The position numbers and the translations under genes are program-made. From assembly GCF_000735525.1 (NCBI RefSeq), contig NZ_JMPR01000020.1, positions 124,001 to 188,000 on the forward strand: a stretch of 64,000 nucleotides of DNA, in the 5' to 3' direction. Below the pieces are notes generated by a model that saw only the letters and a program-made list of their open reading frames with translations, was not told the origin of the DNA and ran no database searches. Positions 61,908-64,000 of this stretch are shown here, one piece after another; the stretch's first letter is position 1, and the number at the start of each line of letters is the position of its first letter. Source of the DNA: Tatumella ptyseos ATCC 33301. Its GTDB lineage: Bacteria > Pseudomonadota > Gammaproteobacteria > Enterobacterales > Enterobacteriaceae.

Positions 61908-62615
61908 TTAACCGGGCTCGATAGCAAACACTTCATTCCCGTGTCCGGTAATACGCCAGCGCACATTAAAGTCGAGCAGGCGTGCGGCATATTCCCGGGT
62001 GTCCTCACTCTGTTTCCGGTAAGCCGGTCGCGGATCCTGTGAAAGTACCTCAGACAAAAAATGCTCCAGGCGGGGATACTGCTTCGCCAGCAGAGACAAT
62101 TGCTGTCTGGCGTCTGCGGTAAATGTCACCGGCATATCGGCAACAGGTGCTTCCTGCGCGTATCCCGCACGGGCATCGGGCAAGGCTTCGGCAAAAGGAA
62201 GATAAGGCTTAATATCAATTACCGGTGTGCCGTCGACCAGATCCAGACTGCCTAATTCCAGGATAACCTGATGGTTCCCGGTACGGATCCCTTCCAGGGA
62301 CACGAGTGACATGCCTATCGGGTTCGGGCGAAAGGTGGACCGGGTAGCAAAAACGCCCATGCGCTGGTTACCGCCAAGACGGGGAGGGCGAACGGTCGGA
62401 CGCCATCCCTGTTGCATTGTCTGGTGGAAAACAAAAATCACCCACAAATGGCTGAACTGCTCCAGTCCACGTACGGCATCATTCTGGTTATAGGGTGGCA
62501 GTAAATGCAGCTCCCCGCCTTCCTGTGTTACCAGTCCTGGCTGTCGGGGAACGGCGAACTTCTCTTTCCACGGGGAACGGATGACCCCGATGGGATTGAA
62601 CGTAAACTCACTCAT
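61908..62615 (-). CDS. trmO: tRNA (adenine(37)-N6)-methyltransferase TrmO
   Basis: Methylates N6 of t6A37 in tRNA-Thr(GGU) to make m6t6A, using S-adenosylmethionine. It has the TsaA-type single-sheet barrel: FNPIGVIRSPWKEKFAVPRQPG, FSHLWVIFVFHQT, VFATRSTFRPNPIGMSL and SLDLVDGTPVIDIKPYLPF. The C-terminal part ends VRWRITGHGNEVFAIEPG. The ATG at 62615 overlaps the rcsF stop (ATGA), giving 235 residues, the E. coli length; a 26-codon upstream extension lies inside rcsF. Confidence 0.95.
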   Translation of the reverse strand: MSEFTFNPIGVIRSPWKEKFAVPRQPGLVTQEGGELHLLPPYNQNDAVRGLEQFSHLWVIFVFHQTMQQGWRPTVRPPRLGGNQRMGVFATRSTFRPNPIGMSLVSLEGIRTGNHQVILELGSLDLVDGTPVIDIKPYLPFAEALPDARAGYAQEAPVADMPVTFTADARQQLSLLAKQYPRLEHFLSEVLSQDPRPAYRKQSEDTREYAARLLDFNVRWRITGHGNEVFAIEPG

Positions 62616-63013
62616 TGGGCCGAGACTTGCAGCGCCGAACCCTGACATACCGCCTGACGGTAGCATCCTGCGGTCGTGGTCACAACAGCACACTGGTGCA
62701 GCAGGACAGCATTGGCTTTTAATTCCGACGCTTTTATCTGCATACGTTTACGTGCTGTATTGATATTCGCCGGGGAGTCCTGAGATCCGGACTGACAATC
62801 CTCTCCGGAGACCTCTCCCAGATCCCGGAACGGCTTACTGAGCAATTCTGTCGGGGAGGTATAAATCTGCACCGGTGTGGCACGATGGGCATATTTATTG
62901 CGTGCCGGCTCACTGTGTTTTGCTGATGAAAGCGGCTGACGAGCGGGAAGTTCATGGTGAACGGAACAGCCTGTCAGCATTAACGCAAACACGCAAAGCG
63001 GAAACAGACGCAT
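62612..63013 (-). CDS. rcsF: Rcs stress sensor outer membrane lipoprotein RcsF
   Basis: Detects envelope damage and activates the Rcs phosphorelay through IgaA; it threads through BamA-assembled porins. A lipoprotein signal with lipobox LTGC lies at about residues 13-16. A proline/lysine-poor linker precedes the globular domain, whose four cysteines in SGEDCQSG, LLHQCAVV, AGCYRQAVC form its disulfides. 133 residues (134 in E. coli). It overlaps trmO. It is followed upstream by metQ on the same strand. Confidence 0.95.
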   Translation of the reverse strand: MRLFPLCVFALMLTGCSVHHELPARQPLSSAKHSEPARNKYAHRATPVQIYTSPTELLSKPFRDLGEVSGEDCQSGSQDSPANINTARKRMQIKASELKANAVLLHQCAVVTTTAGCYRQAVCQGSALQVSAQ

Positions 63014-63091
63014 TGGATAACCCTCATAAAATATAAACAGGGGCTATTGAAACAAGAGCGTAGGAAAATAACAAGACACCGCATGCAGAAA

Positions 63092-63118
63092 TAAAAAGGG
63101 TGGCATCTCTGCCACCCT
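63092..63118 (-). terminator. Terminator of the met transporter operon
   Basis: On the minus strand AGGGTGGCA/TGCCACCCT with a GAGA loop, followed by TTTTTATTT, 20 bp beyond the metQ stop. Confidence 0.92.
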
Positions 63119-63137
63119 GTTCACTGCCGGTAAGATT

Positions 63138-63956
63138 TTACCAGCCTTTAACCGCACCGCCATTAAAGATTTTATTGGCAGCCGCAGCCACTTCGTCAGA
63201 CTGATACGCTTTAACGAAGTTTTTCACGTTCTGTGCATCTTTGTTATCTTCACGAGTCACGATCAGGTTCACATAAGGTGAGTCTTTACCTTCCACGAAG
63301 ATCCCGTCTTTCTGCGGTGTCAGACCAATCTGGCTGGCATAAGTGGTATTGATGATGGCCAGGGCAATTTGGTTGTCATCCAGAGAACGAGGCAACTGAG
63401 GTGCTTCCAGTTCAACAATTTTCAGGTGTTTCGGGTTTTCGGTAATATCCAGAGTGGTCGGCAGCAGTCCGACACCGTCTTTCAGTTTGATCAGACCGGT
63501 TTTCTGCAGCAGCAGTAATGAACGGCCGAGGTTAGTCGGGTCATTAGGGATAGCGATTTGATCACCGTCTTTCAGCTGGTCAATGGATTTGATTTTCTTG
63601 GAATAACCGGCAATCGGGTAAACAAAGGTATTGGCTACTGCCACCAGTTTGTAACCGCGATCTTTGATTTGCTGGTCAAGATACGGTTTATGCTGGAATG
63701 CATTCGCATCAATATCCCCTTTGCTCAGGGCTTCGTTGGGCAGCACGTAATCGTTAAAGGTCACCAGTTCAACGTCCAGGCCATATTTTTCTTTGGCCAC
63801 TTTTTTGGCAACTTCCGCTACCTGCTGTTCGGCACCGGCAATGACACCTACTTTGATATGGTTTTCATCTTCTTTATTTTTCTGGCCGCAACCTGTCAGT
63901 GCAATCGCACCAATCAGAGCCCCTGCTGCAGCGATTTGTTTAAAGGTAAAGGTCAT
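63138..63956 (-). CDS. metQ: Methionine ABC transporter substrate-binding lipoprotein MetQ
   Basis: Binds D- and L-methionine in the periplasm for the MetNI importer. A lipoprotein signal MTFTFKQIAAAGALIGAIALTGCG with lipobox LTGC is followed by the NlpA-type domain: HIKVGVIAGAEQQVAEVA, VTFNDYVLPNEALSKGDIDANAFQHKPYLDQQ and NDPTNLGRSLLLLQ. 272 residues (271 in E. coli). AGGAAGAG lies before the ATG. It is the last gene of metNIQ; the MetJ operators upstream of metN are outside the window. Confidence 0.97.
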   Translation of the reverse strand: MTFTFKQIAAAGALIGAIALTGCGQKNKEDENHIKVGVIAGAEQQVAEVAKKVAKEKYGLDVELVTFNDYVLPNEALSKGDIDANAFQHKPYLDQQIKDRGYKLVAVANTFVYPIAGYSKKIKSIDQLKDGDQIAIPNDPTNLGRSLLLLQKTGLIKLKDGVGLLPTTLDITENPKHLKIVELEAPQLPRSLDDNQIALAIINTTYASQIGLTPQKDGIFVEGKDSPYVNLIVTREDNKDAQNVKNFVKAYQSDEVAAAANKIFNGGAVKGW

Positions 63957-63988
63957 GTTCTCTTCCTTAATTAAAATTATTAAATGAC

Positions 63989-64000
63989 TTATTTCCGGGA
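63989..64000 (-). CDS. metI: Methionine ABC transporter permease MetI, last codons only
   Basis: The right edge holds the codons for Ser-Arg-Lys followed by TAA at 63991-63989, 32 bp before metQ. E. coli MetI ends in Thr-Arg-Lys and precedes metQ, so this is most likely its 3' end. Only three residues are visible, so the call rests on position. Confidence 0.55.
   Translation of the reverse strand, partial: SRK

Overview
The window is a chromosomal core segment from a gammaproteobacterium of the order Enterobacterales. Nearly every protein reads as a close relative of its E. coli counterpart, and the gene order follows the E. coli acnB-to-metQ segment. Missing E. coli neighbours and an mgtA-type gene beside acnB fit a plant- or insect-associated lineage such as Erwiniaceae (Erwinia, Pantoea, Tatumella), but that placement is inference. 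I see no prophage, insertion sequence, CRISPR array, rRNA or tRNA. The assignments rest on recalled family sequences, not on a search.

Layout. 1-1174: 5' end of an MgtA/MgtB-type Mg2+ P-type ATPase (minus) with a candidate leader peptide, then a structured divergent spacer. 1175-6501: acnB, yacL, and the polyamine genes speE-speD with yacC. 6594-11058: cueO behind a CueR-type promoter, hpt, and the ABC pair yadG-yadH. 11136-17717: a long minus-strand run of panC, panB, folK, pcnB, gluQ, dksA, sfsA and thpR (pantothenate, folate, RNA and stringent-response functions). 17857-30579: hrpB, mrcB, hemL, clcA, erpA, mtn, dgt, degP. 30653-35708: yaeH, dapD, glnD, map (minus). 36103-55719: the large plus-strand macromolecule and envelope block rpsB-tsf, pyrH, frr, dxr, uppS, cdsA, rseP, bamA, skp, lpxD, fabZ, lpxA, lpxB, rnhB, dnaE, accA. 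55848-64000: yaeR, tilS, rof, a decayed yaeP, yaeQ, arfB, a GNAT acetyltransferase, proS, trmO, rcsF, metQ and the last codons of metI.

How the genes work together. dxr and uppS make isoprenoid precursors and the undecaprenyl carrier. cdsA, fabZ, accA, lpxD, lpxA and lpxB supply phospholipid, fatty acid and lipid A. bamA, skp, degP, rseP and rcsF build and police the outer membrane. rpsB, tsf, frr, map, proS, tilS, trmO, arfB and gluQ serve translation. mtn and speD/speE share the S-adenosylmethionine/methylthioadenosine economy.

Differences from the E. coli arrangement: gcd, can, panD, the fhu operon, btuF, cdaR, yaeI, ldcC and nlpE are absent from their usual places, and yaeP survives only as a remnant. 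I find no convincing new multi-gene system. The most interesting points are small: a putative acidic/proline leader peptide upstream of the Mg2+ ATPase, an AUU start codon on pcnB, a ThpR protein lacking key residues of both HxTx motifs, a perfect 8-bp tandem repeat between erpA and mtn, the yaeP remnant, and a pantothenate cluster without panD.
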